Source: Limenecus sp048360435 (GTDB taxonomy: Bacteria > Cyanobacteriota > Vampirovibrionia > Gastranaerophilales > Gastranaerophilaceae). From it: a stretch of DNA of 64,000 nt. Positions 7,842-16,622 of this stretch are shown in pieces; the first letter of the stretch is position 1, and the number at the start of each line of letters is the position of its first letter. Both the position numbers and the translations under genes were made by a program. The DNA lies in the NCBI GenBank assembly GCA_048360435.1, contig DBGCOP010000003.1, forward strand, positions 1 to 64,000. The letters are read 5' to 3'. Under the pieces are notes generated by a model that saw nothing but the letters and a program-made list of their open reading frames with translations, ran no database searches and was not told where the DNA came from.

Positions 7842-10800
7842 TTTTTCCATTATTTTTGTAGAAATTATATATCGCACCAAAGGTTTGCACAGCTTTGTTT
7901 TCTTTTATTTTCTTAGCTGTTTCGGTTTGCTGTATAGCATTGGTCAAATCTTCTTTAACCTGTTGTTTAAGTTCTTCTTTATTAGCAGGCAATTTGGGTT
8001 TTATTTCTTCAAGAAGAGATTCTTGTTCTTCTTGGATTTTTTCCGGTGTATTAAGCCACTTGAACTGTTTCACTGTGGATGGAGGATTATTTAAATTTCC
8101 TCTCAACACAACTTTAAATGCCTTTGTATTTTCTTTTCCCGGAGTCAATGCAGGTATTTTGTCCAGATCTGCCTTATTTGCAGCAGAATTGTATTTATTC
8201 ATAGCAGAAGCAATAGCCGTACCAAATTTTGGAATATATGCTGCAAACCTTTCAACAGAAAGATCCGCAACAGGACCTAGTGCAGAAATGATTTCCGGTG
8301 ACAAATTACCCAAAAGAGTAAGATTTGAAACCATAGATAATAAGTTCAAATTACCTGTGATAAAAAGCGACATATGCGGACCTGACATCTTAATCGGTGA
8401 AAGAAAAGCTGTACCATTATGAATGTCAAGATCTCCATTGAGATATGAAAACTTTCCTGTATTATAAGGAGCAACAGTAGAAACAAGACTGCCTATTTTT
8501 GATGCAACAAAGGTTTGAGAAATCAAATTATCCGCTTTTAAAAATGTTTCAAACCTGCCTAAGCTGCCCATTTGCCCATCAGCCAGAGAAAAATTAACCT
8601 TACCGTTAAGAGTTTTCATCTGTTGTTCATAATCAGCACCTTTGAGTTTGAGATCTGCATCAAAATTAACTTTGCCCATAATCTGGTCTTTTATGCCTGT
8701 AAAAGCAGTAACAGCAGGATTTGCATCAATATTTTTTCCATTAATTTTTGCTTTTAATGCAGTAGATGCCAGATTGTAATCAACATTGCCACAAACTATT
8801 CCGTTATAAACCGAAGCTTTTAAATTATTGATTTTTAACAAATCCTTTGAAAAATTAAAGTTGCCGGATATATCAGATGCCTTAACATCAGTACCTGTAC
8901 CTTTCATTTTAAATTTCTGAATCATTGCGGAACCTTTTAAGATTTTCGCAGGCACAACAGGAGATGCAACTCCAGTATGTGAAACCGGAGCACTTTGCGG
9001 CATAGACTTATTCATTTTTTCCACAGCCTCAAACAGCTTGTCCGCATCAATCAATTGCGAAGATAGTGTCATATTTTTTATTAAAAATACAGGACTAAAT
9101 TCAGATGAAGCATCCATATCAAGATTCATCGAAGAACCATTTATATTCAAATCCTGAACTTTTATATTTATGGATTCATTGTTTAGTTCAATATCCGCAG
9201 TTCTTACACTTGTAAGCATATCAGGCAGTTTTATATCGTTTAAGGAAACAAAACCCTTCATCATCGGAGAATTTAATGTTCCCCCAACAGCTACATCAGC
9301 TCTTAGCTTCAACAAAGCATCAGGCATAGCAGAATTTGAAAGAAAGAGCGCTTCGGGCATAGAAAAATTAACTTTCAAATCAGGCTCAGAAGAACTCAAA
9401 TTGTTTATAACACCAGCCAATCCTGCAATTTTTTGTGCACCTTTTTTCATTTTAACAAAATCATCACCGAGTGATTTTTTAGCTGTTTGATACAAAGACA
9501 TATCTTCAATATTTAACCTGTCATTGCTATAAAGCATTGAAACATTAATTAAACCTGTTTGATTTAACATTTTTTTGATTATAACCGGTGAAAAATGTCT
9601 ATCAGCATCAGAAAGTGCCTGTGTATTTATTTCAAGTTTCTTATCATTGCCTTTAACAACAGCTTTTAACGGAACGTAACCTTTAGCATCGACAAAGTCC
9701 TTAAATTCAGCGGGAAGCATATTTTTTAGCTCCACCGCATTCAAAGACCCAGCAGCAGTAACCTTTACATCAGGTTTATTCAAATAATCTTTTACATAAC
9801 CTTTGATATCAATTTTTGAAGAGTTCAAAAATAATGCAAAAGGAACAATTTCCACATCTTTAGGATTCATTTTCAACTGTGCTTTAGCCAAAGACAACTT
9901 TGCCGGAGTACCGGAAATTCCGAGCAAAAAGTCTGAAAGAATAATATTCAAATCCGGCTGAATTTCAGAAAGTTTACCCTTAACAATAACATCCACATTT
10001 AAAAAGCCATTTTTCAAAAGATATGCACGTTTTACTTCATCAGGAACGAAAGCTTTATATAAAGGTGTGAGGTTAATATTTTCAGATTGCACAGAAATAT
10101 CAGCATAAGATTTCGAATCAATCTTGCCGGCTGCACTAATTTGTGAACCATTTATGTTAGCACCGGTATTTTTAATATTAAGAGCATTATTAGAAAAATC
10201 CAAATCCGCAGTAACATTGTTAATTTTCAAGGGAATGGTTTTATGAGAAACAGAACCTTCAGATAGTTTAAAGAATCCAGATGACTCAAATCTTTTCAAA
10301 TCTGTTTTAAGAGTAAAATCAGCATTTGCATATCCAGTTAAAACAAGAGAAGAAACATCATTTTTTATATTCAAAGAATTTAACAATGCTGCCACAAATT
10401 TTTGCACTGAAACAAATGTAATTTTATCGGTTTTTACATTCAAATTCAACTTCAAATTGTTGCCATGTTTAATATTTAGCAGCACTGCTGCTTTTTCTTT
10501 ATCCGAAATATATAAATTTGAATCCAGCTCTGTACTATGTCCGTTAAATCTAAAATGAGCATAACTGTCAGGAAGCTTCTCTTCTTCGAGTTTCAAGCTA
10601 AGTTTATCTATATTGGCAAAGCCGTTAATATCAGCATGTCCATCATGTTTTTTAATTTTTACATCAGCTTTGATATCTGCTTTAGGATTATATTTTACAA
10701 TTTCATTTATAAAATCTATCTTAGGCATTTCAGAATTAACGTTTGATGCCGAATTAGATGATATCAAAGGGAAAAATGTAAACAGTTTAACATCATAATT

Positions 10801-11442
10801 CACATTGTCCGAATTATTAACCAAAAATTTTCCATCGGCAGTAATTCTCAAATGTTTGTTTATTATAGCTTTATCCAGAACAAAATTTGAACCGGAAGCG
10901 GAAATCTTATTTCCTGTTTTTTCATCCAAAAGTGAAATATCATAGTTTTTAACAGAGACAACAGGAAGATTTTTGGAGATTTTTAAAGGTAACTCTTGTG
11001 ATGCAGTTTGAGTATCAGCTAATGACAAAAGATTTTTGTTGAGATAATCAACCAAATCCAACTGACAGTTTTTGAGATATATGAGTTTCAGCTGCGGAGA
11101 ATCAACAGTTATGTCGGAAATACGTAAAGTTTTAAATAGCAATGGCAGCAGACTTATTTTTACCTCAGTGGATTTTGATAAAAATATTTCTTTATTATCG
11201 GGATACAAAATTTTGAGACCGCTGATTTTTACACCTGCTTTTAGGTCAGGAGTTGTAACTATTTGCATATCATCAGCATCAAAAATCATCTTTGATGAAT
11301 CGAAAATTATTTTTTGAATATCTTTTTTATAAGAATTCAGGTTTAACGAATTTGGCAAAATGAACAAAAAAGCCGCATACAAAATAAAAATCAAAAATAA
11401 AACAACACCAAAAACCGTTCTGTATTTACTCAAAATTTTCAT
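7819..11442 (-). CDS. Large AsmA-like inner-membrane/periplasmic protein
   Basis: A 1207-residue protein with one N-terminal membrane anchor (residues about 9-30, VFGVVLFLIFILYAAFLFIL) and a long periplasmic region rich in alternating beta-strand patterns. Segments such as KAGVKISGLKILYPD and the C-terminal SPIKMSGPHMSLFITGNLNL resemble the AsmA/TamB/YhdP group, which are thought to form hydrophobic grooves that carry phospholipid between membranes. No signal for cleavage is seen, consistent with an anchor. The C-terminus is helical and charged (EEQESLLEEIKPKLPANKEE). It overlaps the following TolC gene. I infer a role in outer-membrane lipid homeostasis; the specific subfamily is uncertain. 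Confidence 0.7.
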   Translation of the reverse strand: MKILSKYRTVFGVVLFLIFILYAAFLFILPNSLNLNSYKKDIQKIIFDSSKMIFDADDMQIVTTPDLKAGVKISGLKILYPDNKEIFLSKSTEVKISLLPLLFKTLRISDITVDSPQLKLIYLKNCQLDLVDYLNKNLLSLADTQTASQELPLKISKNLPVVSVKNYDISLLDEKTGNKISASGSNFVLDKAIINKHLRITADGKFLVNNSDNVNYDVKLFTFFPLISSNSASNVNSEMPKIDFINEIVKYNPKADIKADVKIKKHDGHADINGFANIDKLSLKLEEEKLPDSYAHFRFNGHSTELDSNLYISDKEKAAVLLNIKHGNNLKLNLNVKTDKITFVSVQKFVAALLNSLNIKNDVSSLVLTGYANADFTLKTDLKRFESSGFFKLSEGSVSHKTIPLKINNVTADLDFSNNALNIKNTGANINGSQISAAGKIDSKSYADISVQSENINLTPLYKAFVPDEVKRAYLLKNGFLNVDVIVKGKLSEIQPDLNIILSDFLLGISGTPAKLSLAKAQLKMNPKDVEIVPFALFLNSSKIDIKGYVKDYLNKPDVKVTAAGSLNAVELKNMLPAEFKDFVDAKGYVPLKAVVKGNDKKLEINTQALSDADRHFSPVIIKKMLNQTGLINVSMLYSNDRLNIEDMSLYQTAKKSLGDDFVKMKKGAQKIAGLAGVINNLSSSEPDLKVNFSMPEALFLSNSAMPDALLKLRADVAVGGTLNSPMMKGFVSLNDIKLPDMLTSVRTADIELNNESINIKVQDLNINGSSMNLDMDASSEFSPVFLIKNMTLSSQLIDADKLFEAVEKMNKSMPQSAPVSHTGVASPVVPAKILKGSAMIQKFKMKGTGTDVKASDISGNFNFSKDLLKINNLKASVYNGIVCGNVDYNLASTALKAKINGKNIDANPAVTAFTGIKDQIMGKVNFDADLKLKGADYEQQMKTLNGKVNFSLADGQMGSLGRFETFLKADNLISQTFVASKIGSLVSTVAPYNTGKFSYLNGDLDIHNGTAFLSPIKMSGPHMSLFITGNLNLLSMVSNLTLLGNLSPEIISALGPVADLSVERFAAYIPKFGTAIASAMNKYNSAANKADLDKIPALTPGKENTKAFKVVLRGNLNNPPSTVKQFKWLNTPEKIQEEQESLLEEIKPKLPANKEELKQQVKEDLTNAIQQTETAKKIKENKAVQTFGAIYNFYKNNGKNEIQQEK

Positions 11443-11592
11443 ATCTATCCCAGTTAATTAACTAAGTACTAAAATACGTTAAGTTACAATTAAAAGCAAG
11501 ATTTCATACAATAAAAGTATTATTTCTTTTCAAAAAAAAGTGATATAATAATAAAAATAAAAAGCTGGAATTTGTCATTGAAAGGATGGAAT

Positions 11593-12357
11593 ATGAAAAA
11601 AGGTTTGTTTTTCAAAAAGTTGACAGCATCTTTATTACTGTCTGCATTTATGTTTTTAAACTTTAACTTTGCTGCAATGGCAAATGAAAATCCACCGGCA
11701 ACAGACCCGTTGTTTGTATCAGGCTCAGCTGATGAAAAAGCTGTAATTGAACATCTGCCCACTTATAAAAAAACAGAGATAAATACTGTAAGCATAACAG
11801 CAAACAAAGCAACCATAAATAAAGGCAATGTATTAAAAATAGCTTTTGCTAATAAATTTTCTACAAAAACAGCAAAAGTCGGTGACAAAGTTACATTTGT
11901 TCTGAAAAAAGATTTAATTACCGCAGAAAACAGAATACTTCTTCCTGCCGGAACACAAATTATAGCAACAGTTCAAGAGATTACACCAACAAAAATTTGG
12001 AACAGAAATGCAAAAGTGCTTTTATCTCTTGGAGAAGTTATTCTTCCTGACGGAAAACAGGGAACACTGGCAGCTAAAGTACATGCAAAAGATGCTGTAT
12101 TAAAAAAATCATCCTGGGCAGCAGCCGGAAAAGCTGCTTTATGGACAGTCGGTTTATTTGGTGTCGGTGCAGGAATCGGTGCCGCAATTGGTGCAGCGGC
12201 TGATGCAGTTGGTGTAGGATGTCTTGCTATCGGTATGCCGGTCGGCGGAGGCTTAGGACTTATTATAGGTTCTATGACAAAAGGTCTAAATTACAATGCA
12301 AAACCGGGCAAAACTATATATATTGAACTCACTGAAGATTTGGACATTTCTTATTAA
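11593..12357 (+). CDS. Secreted protein with C-terminal glycine-rich membrane segment
   Basis: A 254-residue protein with a signal peptide (MKKGLFFKKLTASLLLSAFM, cleavage likely after AAMA). The ATG at 11593 follows AAGGATGG; the frame stays open 7 codons upstream without a better site. The central region (KVGDKVTFVLKKDL... RILLPAGTQIIATVQ) looks like a small beta domain. A glycine/alanine-rich hydrophobic segment follows (GVGAGIGAAIGAAADAVGV), of the 'glycine-zipper' kind. The same beta pattern (IPTGTIFKGRI) occurs in the secreted protein at 26860-27789, so these look like paralogues. It is probably in the envelope; function unknown. A zinc-ribbon protein gene follows 15 bp later. Confidence 0.75.
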   Translation: MKKGLFFKKLTASLLLSAFMFLNFNFAAMANENPPATDPLFVSGSADEKAVIEHLPTYKKTEINTVSITANKATINKGNVLKIAFANKFSTKTAKVGDKVTFVLKKDLITAENRILLPAGTQIIATVQEITPTKIWNRNAKVLLSLGEVILPDGKQGTLAAKVHAKDAVLKKSSWAAAGKAALWTVGLFGVGAGIGAAIGAAADAVGVGCLAIGMPVGGGLGLIIGSMTKGLNYNAKPGKTIYIELTEDLDISY

Positions 12358-12372
12358 AAAAAGGAAAATAAA

Positions 12373-12840
12373 ATGAAAGACACAATTGAAACACTTGTAT
12401 GCCCTGCTTGTGGGAAATTAATGAAAAAAGTTTATTTGAATAATCAGGGATTTTTTATCGATGTATGCACTGAAGGATGCGGCGGTGTCTGGTTCGATAA
12501 CAGAGAACTTGCAAAAGTTGATGAAAAAAATGAAGATATAAAAGAGCTTTGTGAAGTTTATAAAGGAAAAACTTTTTCTCAGGTAGATAAAAATGCAGAA
12601 AGGAAATGTCCTGTATGCGGTCAAAAAATGGTAAAAAACAGTGTAAGTGCAAAACGGGAAATCACAATTGATGAATGTTACAGCTGCGGTGGAAAGTTTT
12701 TTGACTATAACGAACTTGAACAAATGAGAAATCAATATGAAAATGATGAAGACAGACTTGCTGATATTAAAAAGCTCACTGAAAGTTCGGTAAAAATGGA
12801 AAAAATGCTTCAGGAACTTTTAAAGCAGGATAGATTTTGA
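12373..12840 (+). CDS. Protein with two zf-TFIIB-type zinc ribbons
   Basis: A 155-residue protein with two tandem zinc ribbons. The first spans residues 10-50 (CPACGK, then CTEGCGGVWFDNREL), the second 75-115 (CPVCGQ, then CYSCGGKFFDYNELEQM). CxxC pairs followed by a W/F-F-D-xx-EL segment are the signature of the zf-TFIIB family, which has no defined biochemical role in bacteria. The C-terminus is a charged helix. It has an AAAGGA ribosome site and sits in a two-gene operon with the secreted protein upstream. Its stop abuts the convergent pgi stop with no space for a terminator. Confidence 0.8.
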   Translation: MKDTIETLVCPACGKLMKKVYLNNQGFFIDVCTEGCGGVWFDNRELAKVDEKNEDIKELCEVYKGKTFSQVDKNAERKCPVCGQKMVKNSVSAKREITIDECYSCGGKFFDYNELEQMRNQYENDEDRLADIKKLTESSVKMEKMLQELLKQDRF

Positions 12841-14295
12841 TTAATCCTTTAAAATTTGATTTACTTCATTTTTATATATTGAAACATTAGGCTGCAATAC
12901 TTCCGGCAGAACCTCAGGGTGTTTTTCTCCTTTTATCGTCCTCAGGAGCATACCTGTGTATATAGTTTCGAAGTGTTTTAGCTCAATGTACTCTCCAATA
13001 GATTCAGGAGACAAATCCTTCAATTCAATTATAGAAACCGGATGCTGCGAACTGTATGCTTTGTAACTTCCTTTTATGAGAGCATTATAGGCTTTATATT
13101 CTGAAGCATTATTATTTTTAATAGTGTTAAAAGTATAAAAAGAAGTAGTATTGTTCTTATCTAAATCACTTTCTGTTGAATTGTGCAAAAACTCAGGTCC
13201 TATCAAATCTCCGGAAACTTTATAGCTTGATTTGTGAGACTCTTTTTTCATTTGTGTATTCCAAAGTTTCGTTCCCTCAAAAGAATCACCAAAATAATAA
13301 TCATACTGATTGTTTTTTCCATTTAAAACACAGTCTGTATTAAAAATAGCTCTTTGCATTGCCAGATTTATATTCAAATCCTTGCTCAAAAATTTCTTCT
13401 GAGAAGCCGCAGAAGCTTCCAGCATTTTTTTCATATCTTCTTTTTTCATTCCGCTATAAGCAAGTGAAACAAGAGAATGGTCGTCAAAAGCACCGAATCT
13501 GCCGCCGCAGTCATCGTGAATAATTCCGCATTGATAACCTTTTTCATCTGCAATTCTTCTCAATTTGCTTTTTGTCTTATCCTTATCAGTAATACAAACA
13601 AAATGTTTTGCAGTTTCTTGCTCGGCTTTTTTCAAGGCATCATCTTGAGAAAGTCCTTGTTTTAAAAAATCATTTTTAAACTTATTAACAAAAATTTTTT
13701 CAACATATTCATACCCTACACTCGGCTCAAGTGTAGTTCCCGATTTTGAAGCAACAAGAATATTTGCAAATTTTAAATCACCCAATTTCTTAACAAAAGC
13801 ATCCATACTTACGGGATCAACAGCAGAAAGAAAAACAACATCATCTTTTTTGTCATTCAAACTTAAAAGATTTTCAATTGTATGTTTTGAGCCGCCTATA
13901 CCTATTATACCGAGTTTTTGGCCTCCATTTTGTTTCATGCGGTCTGCCAGTGAATAAATCTCATCAAGTCTTTGTAACTGTTCTTGAGGCAATGAATCAA
14001 TCCAATTCAACACCTGAGCACTTTTAGCAGCTCTCATTTTTAAGTCATCAATATCATTTTTTGCAAAATTCAAATACTTTTTCTCCAGAAGCTCAATCGG
14101 AACAGAAAAAGTAACCGTAACGCCATGTTCAGAAACCGGTTTATTTTGAAGCATATAAGCAACAAGTGTCGGAACAGGAACCTGTTGTAATTCCTCTTTT
14201 CGAACATCCGGAATTTGTTGAGAAAGGGCTGGAGAAGTTTTGCTTTTAAAATTAAAAGAATTATATATCGTCAAATTATTAACTGTATTTATCAT
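12841..14295 (-). CDS. pgi: Glucose-6-phosphate isomerase with N-terminal leader
   Basis: A 484-residue sugar isomerase interconverting glucose 6-phosphate and fructose 6-phosphate. The SIS-domain motifs are present: IGIGGSKHTIENLL near residue 125, VASKSGTTLEPSVGYE near 185, CGGRFGAFDDHSLVSLAYSG near 265, and the late KHFETIYTGMLL helix carrying the catalytic Lys/His region. About 30 residues precede the usual start (MINTVNNLTIYNSFNFKSK), resembling leaders on two other proteins in this window. The ATG at 14295 has AAAGG at -11. With gap at the left edge it belongs to central glycolysis. It is unlinked to other sugar genes here. Confidence 0.85.
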   Translation of the reverse strand: MINTVNNLTIYNSFNFKSKTSPALSQQIPDVRKEELQQVPVPTLVAYMLQNKPVSEHGVTVTFSVPIELLEKKYLNFAKNDIDDLKMRAAKSAQVLNWIDSLPQEQLQRLDEIYSLADRMKQNGGQKLGIIGIGGSKHTIENLLSLNDKKDDVVFLSAVDPVSMDAFVKKLGDLKFANILVASKSGTTLEPSVGYEYVEKIFVNKFKNDFLKQGLSQDDALKKAEQETAKHFVCITDKDKTKSKLRRIADEKGYQCGIIHDDCGGRFGAFDDHSLVSLAYSGMKKEDMKKMLEASAASQKKFLSKDLNINLAMQRAIFNTDCVLNGKNNQYDYYFGDSFEGTKLWNTQMKKESHKSSYKVSGDLIGPEFLHNSTESDLDKNNTTSFYTFNTIKNNNASEYKAYNALIKGSYKAYSSQHPVSIIELKDLSPESIGEYIELKHFETIYTGMLLRTIKGEKHPEVLPEVLQPNVSIYKNEVNQILKD

Positions 14296-14430
14296 TACAA
14301 AACCTTTATTGAATATTTATTATAACCAAACGTCCGTAAATTTTAAATTATGCTTCAAAAATCAGTTACATTTATAAATTTTTACAAAAAATATGCTAAA
14401 ATCAGTAATATAACTTGTTGAGGGCAAAAT

Positions 14431-14865
14431 ATGGACAAACTAACACCAAGTCAGGAAGACTATCTGGAAACTATTTATCTTCAATGTATCAAATCAGACA
14501 ATAACTGTGCAAAAGTTACAGACATAGCTAATGTTCTTTCTGTCAAAAAAGCTTCCGTAACAGGAGCACTCAGCAGTTTGAGTGAAAAAGGTTTGGTAAA
14601 TTATGCACCATATTCCCCGATTACATTGACTCACAACGGTGAAAAAGCAGCCAAGAAAATTCTTCTCCGACACGACGTAATGACGAATTTTTTTAAAAAA
14701 TTTCTCAATTTGTCTGAAGAAGAATCTGTTAAAAATGCTTGTGCGATGGAACATATTATGACAGAAGAAATGTTCAAAAGAATTCATGCGTTTTCTCACT
14801 TTATTCAAGATTATTCAAATGAAAATAAAGAATTCAAAGAAAAGCTCCAAAATCTTTTTAAATAA
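14431..14865 (+). CDS. DtxR/MntR-family metal-dependent repressor
   Basis: A 144-residue winged-helix regulator of the DtxR family, which represses iron or manganese uptake genes when its metal is bound. The N-terminal PSQEDYLETIY segment and the helix-turn-helix (DIANVLSVKKASVTGALSSL, residues 29-48) are typical. Metal-site residues are recognisable: Glu in QEDYLE, His in LLRHDVM (about residue 77), and the NACAMEHIM helix (Cys/Glu/His, about 110). The length fits MntR-like members lacking an SH3 domain. The ATG follows GAGGG. No metal transporter is adjacent, so the regulon lies elsewhere. The metal (Fe or Mn) is not decided by the sequence. Confidence 0.85.
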   Translation: MDKLTPSQEDYLETIYLQCIKSDNNCAKVTDIANVLSVKKASVTGALSSLSEKGLVNYAPYSPITLTHNGEKAAKKILLRHDVMTNFFKKFLNLSEEESVKNACAMEHIMTEEMFKRIHAFSHFIQDYSNENKEFKEKLQNLFK

Positions 14866-14867
14866 AA

Positions 14868-16580
14868 TTACACTTTCACAAGCTCCTTTACCTCTTTTCT
14901 TTTAATTTTTCTTGTTGTTGTTTTTGGAAGCGGATCTTTATTAACAATTATATTAACCGGACGTTTGTAAGCTGCAAGGTGCAAAGACAAACGTTTAACC
15001 TCATCCCTGACACATTTGTACAATATTTCATCGTTATCACAATTATCAATAAGCTGCTGTGAAGGAACAACAACAGCCACAATGTCTTCTGTACCTTCTT
15101 TTGCACCAGAGGTTCTAGAAGAACCTAAAACACATACTTCAGAAAAATTTTCGCTCTCTCCAAGAACTGATTCAACCTCCTCAGGAAAAACTTTTTTCCC
15201 GCCAGAAAGAACAATCATGTTCTTTATCCTTCCTGTAATATGAATATGCCCAAATTCATTTATATCTGCAATATCACCTGTATGGAACCAGCCGTCTTCA
15301 TCAATAGCCTGTGATGTAAGATCCGGGCGATTGTAATAACCTTTCATTACAGAAGGTCCTCTCAAAAGAAGCTCACCTGTTGAGCTATCAACCTTAGCTT
15401 CAACACTTTTTAAAGGTTTTCCAACAGAGGCTATGTCATTTCGTCTGTCATAATTTACGCTAACAACAGGACTTGTTTCTGTTAAGCCATACCCTTGAAA
15501 CACTCTAATGCCGATAGTTTCAAAAAACTCTCCGACAGAAACATCTAATGGTGCACCGCCTGAAATGCAGCCAAAAAATTTGCCGCCAAATTTTTTATGT
15601 ATTTTAGCAAACATAAACTTTCTCAGTCTATATGAAGGAATATACTTTGAAACAGCAAACATCGTTTTAAACATAAATCTGACAAAAGGCCCTGAGTTTT
15701 TTACTTCTGTTTCTATACCGGATTTAAGCAATTTCAAAAATGCAGGCACGACAATCATAAAATTAATATTTTTTTCCTGCATAATACTCAAAATATCTTT
15801 GGGTTTCAGGCTTTTAGTATAATAAATAGAAAGACCCCAGCTAAGAATCATTGAAAAACCGACTGTAAGCTCAAACAAGTGATTCATTGGCAAAATAGAT
15901 AAAATTGAAGAAATTTTTCTTTTTCCGAAAAAATTTTTGTACAAAGTCGACATATCATTAAGCTGTGTAAGCATATTGTTAAATGAAATTTCAACCCCCT
16001 TGGGAGCACCTGTCGTACCGGAGGTGTAAATTATTAATGCAGTTGATTTTGAACTTCTGTGGCGCCATTTTGCCTCATAATTATTTGGCAAAGCATATAC
16101 AGAAGGAGTTTCAGGGTCATTTGAAGATTCATCAAGAGATATAATGAATTTTATTGAATCGACTTCTTTTTGAAGTTCTTTCGCCATCTCCAAATAAGCT
16201 TGAGAAACAATCATAACTGTCGGAAGGCAATCAGAGAGTATAGATTTCAACTCATATTTTGTAAGCTTAATGTCAAGAGGAACAGTTGTCATCCCTGACA
16301 TAACAGAAGCAAAAACTCCGGCTCCATATTCAGGTCTCGACTCAGAAAGAATCGCAAGTCTGTCACCTTTGCGCACTTCAAGATTATTTATCAAATAACA
16401 AGCAATTTTTCTAGAGAGCCTACCAATTCCTTTATAGGTAAACTCTTTCCAGCCATGTGCCGTTCTGATACCAAGAGCTATTCTGTTTTGATAATCGTCA
16501 GTTTTGTTTTCCAAAAACAGAAGTATATTTCGTGCTGTTTTTTCCATTCTTTTTTCACTTACTTCTCTGTTCAGATGCAT
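14868..16580 (-). CDS. AMP-forming acyl-CoA/acyl-ACP synthetase (FadD-like)
   Basis: A 570-residue ANL-superfamily ligase that adenylates a carboxylic acid, probably a long-chain fatty acid, and transfers it to CoA or ACP. Motifs: the P-loop-like IIYTSGTTGAPKGV near residue 180, GYGLTETSPVVSVN near 360, DGWFHTGDIADINEFGHI near 420, GRIKNMIVLSGGKKVFPEEVE near 440, and the C-terminal catalytic Lys in PLPKTTTRKIKR. Two starts are possible: ATG 16580 (GGGG upstream) or ATG 16547; the longer is kept. An acyl-ACP thioesterase is encoded 2.6 kb away on the same strand, so the pair could move fatty acids into or out of the lipid pool. Confidence 0.85.
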   Translation of the reverse strand: MHLNREVSEKRMEKTARNILLFLENKTDDYQNRIALGIRTAHGWKEFTYKGIGRLSRKIACYLINNLEVRKGDRLAILSESRPEYGAGVFASVMSGMTTVPLDIKLTKYELKSILSDCLPTVMIVSQAYLEMAKELQKEVDSIKFIISLDESSNDPETPSVYALPNNYEAKWRHRSSKSTALIIYTSGTTGAPKGVEISFNNMLTQLNDMSTLYKNFFGKRKISSILSILPMNHLFELTVGFSMILSWGLSIYYTKSLKPKDILSIMQEKNINFMIVVPAFLKLLKSGIETEVKNSGPFVRFMFKTMFAVSKYIPSYRLRKFMFAKIHKKFGGKFFGCISGGAPLDVSVGEFFETIGIRVFQGYGLTETSPVVSVNYDRRNDIASVGKPLKSVEAKVDSSTGELLLRGPSVMKGYYNRPDLTSQAIDEDGWFHTGDIADINEFGHIHITGRIKNMIVLSGGKKVFPEEVESVLGESENFSEVCVLGSSRTSGAKEGTEDIVAVVVPSQQLIDNCDNDEILYKCVRDEVKRLSLHLAAYKRPVNIIVNKDPLPKTTTRKIKRKEVKELVKV

Positions 16581-16622
16581 ATTAATTACCCCGATTTATA
16601 ATTATGACTGGTTTATATTTTA

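Noticed and set aside
11452..11463. AGTTAATTAACT palindrome just upstream of the AsmA-like gene
   Set aside because: Twelve-base AT-rich palindromes are expected by chance in a genome this AT-rich, and no regulator gene is near.
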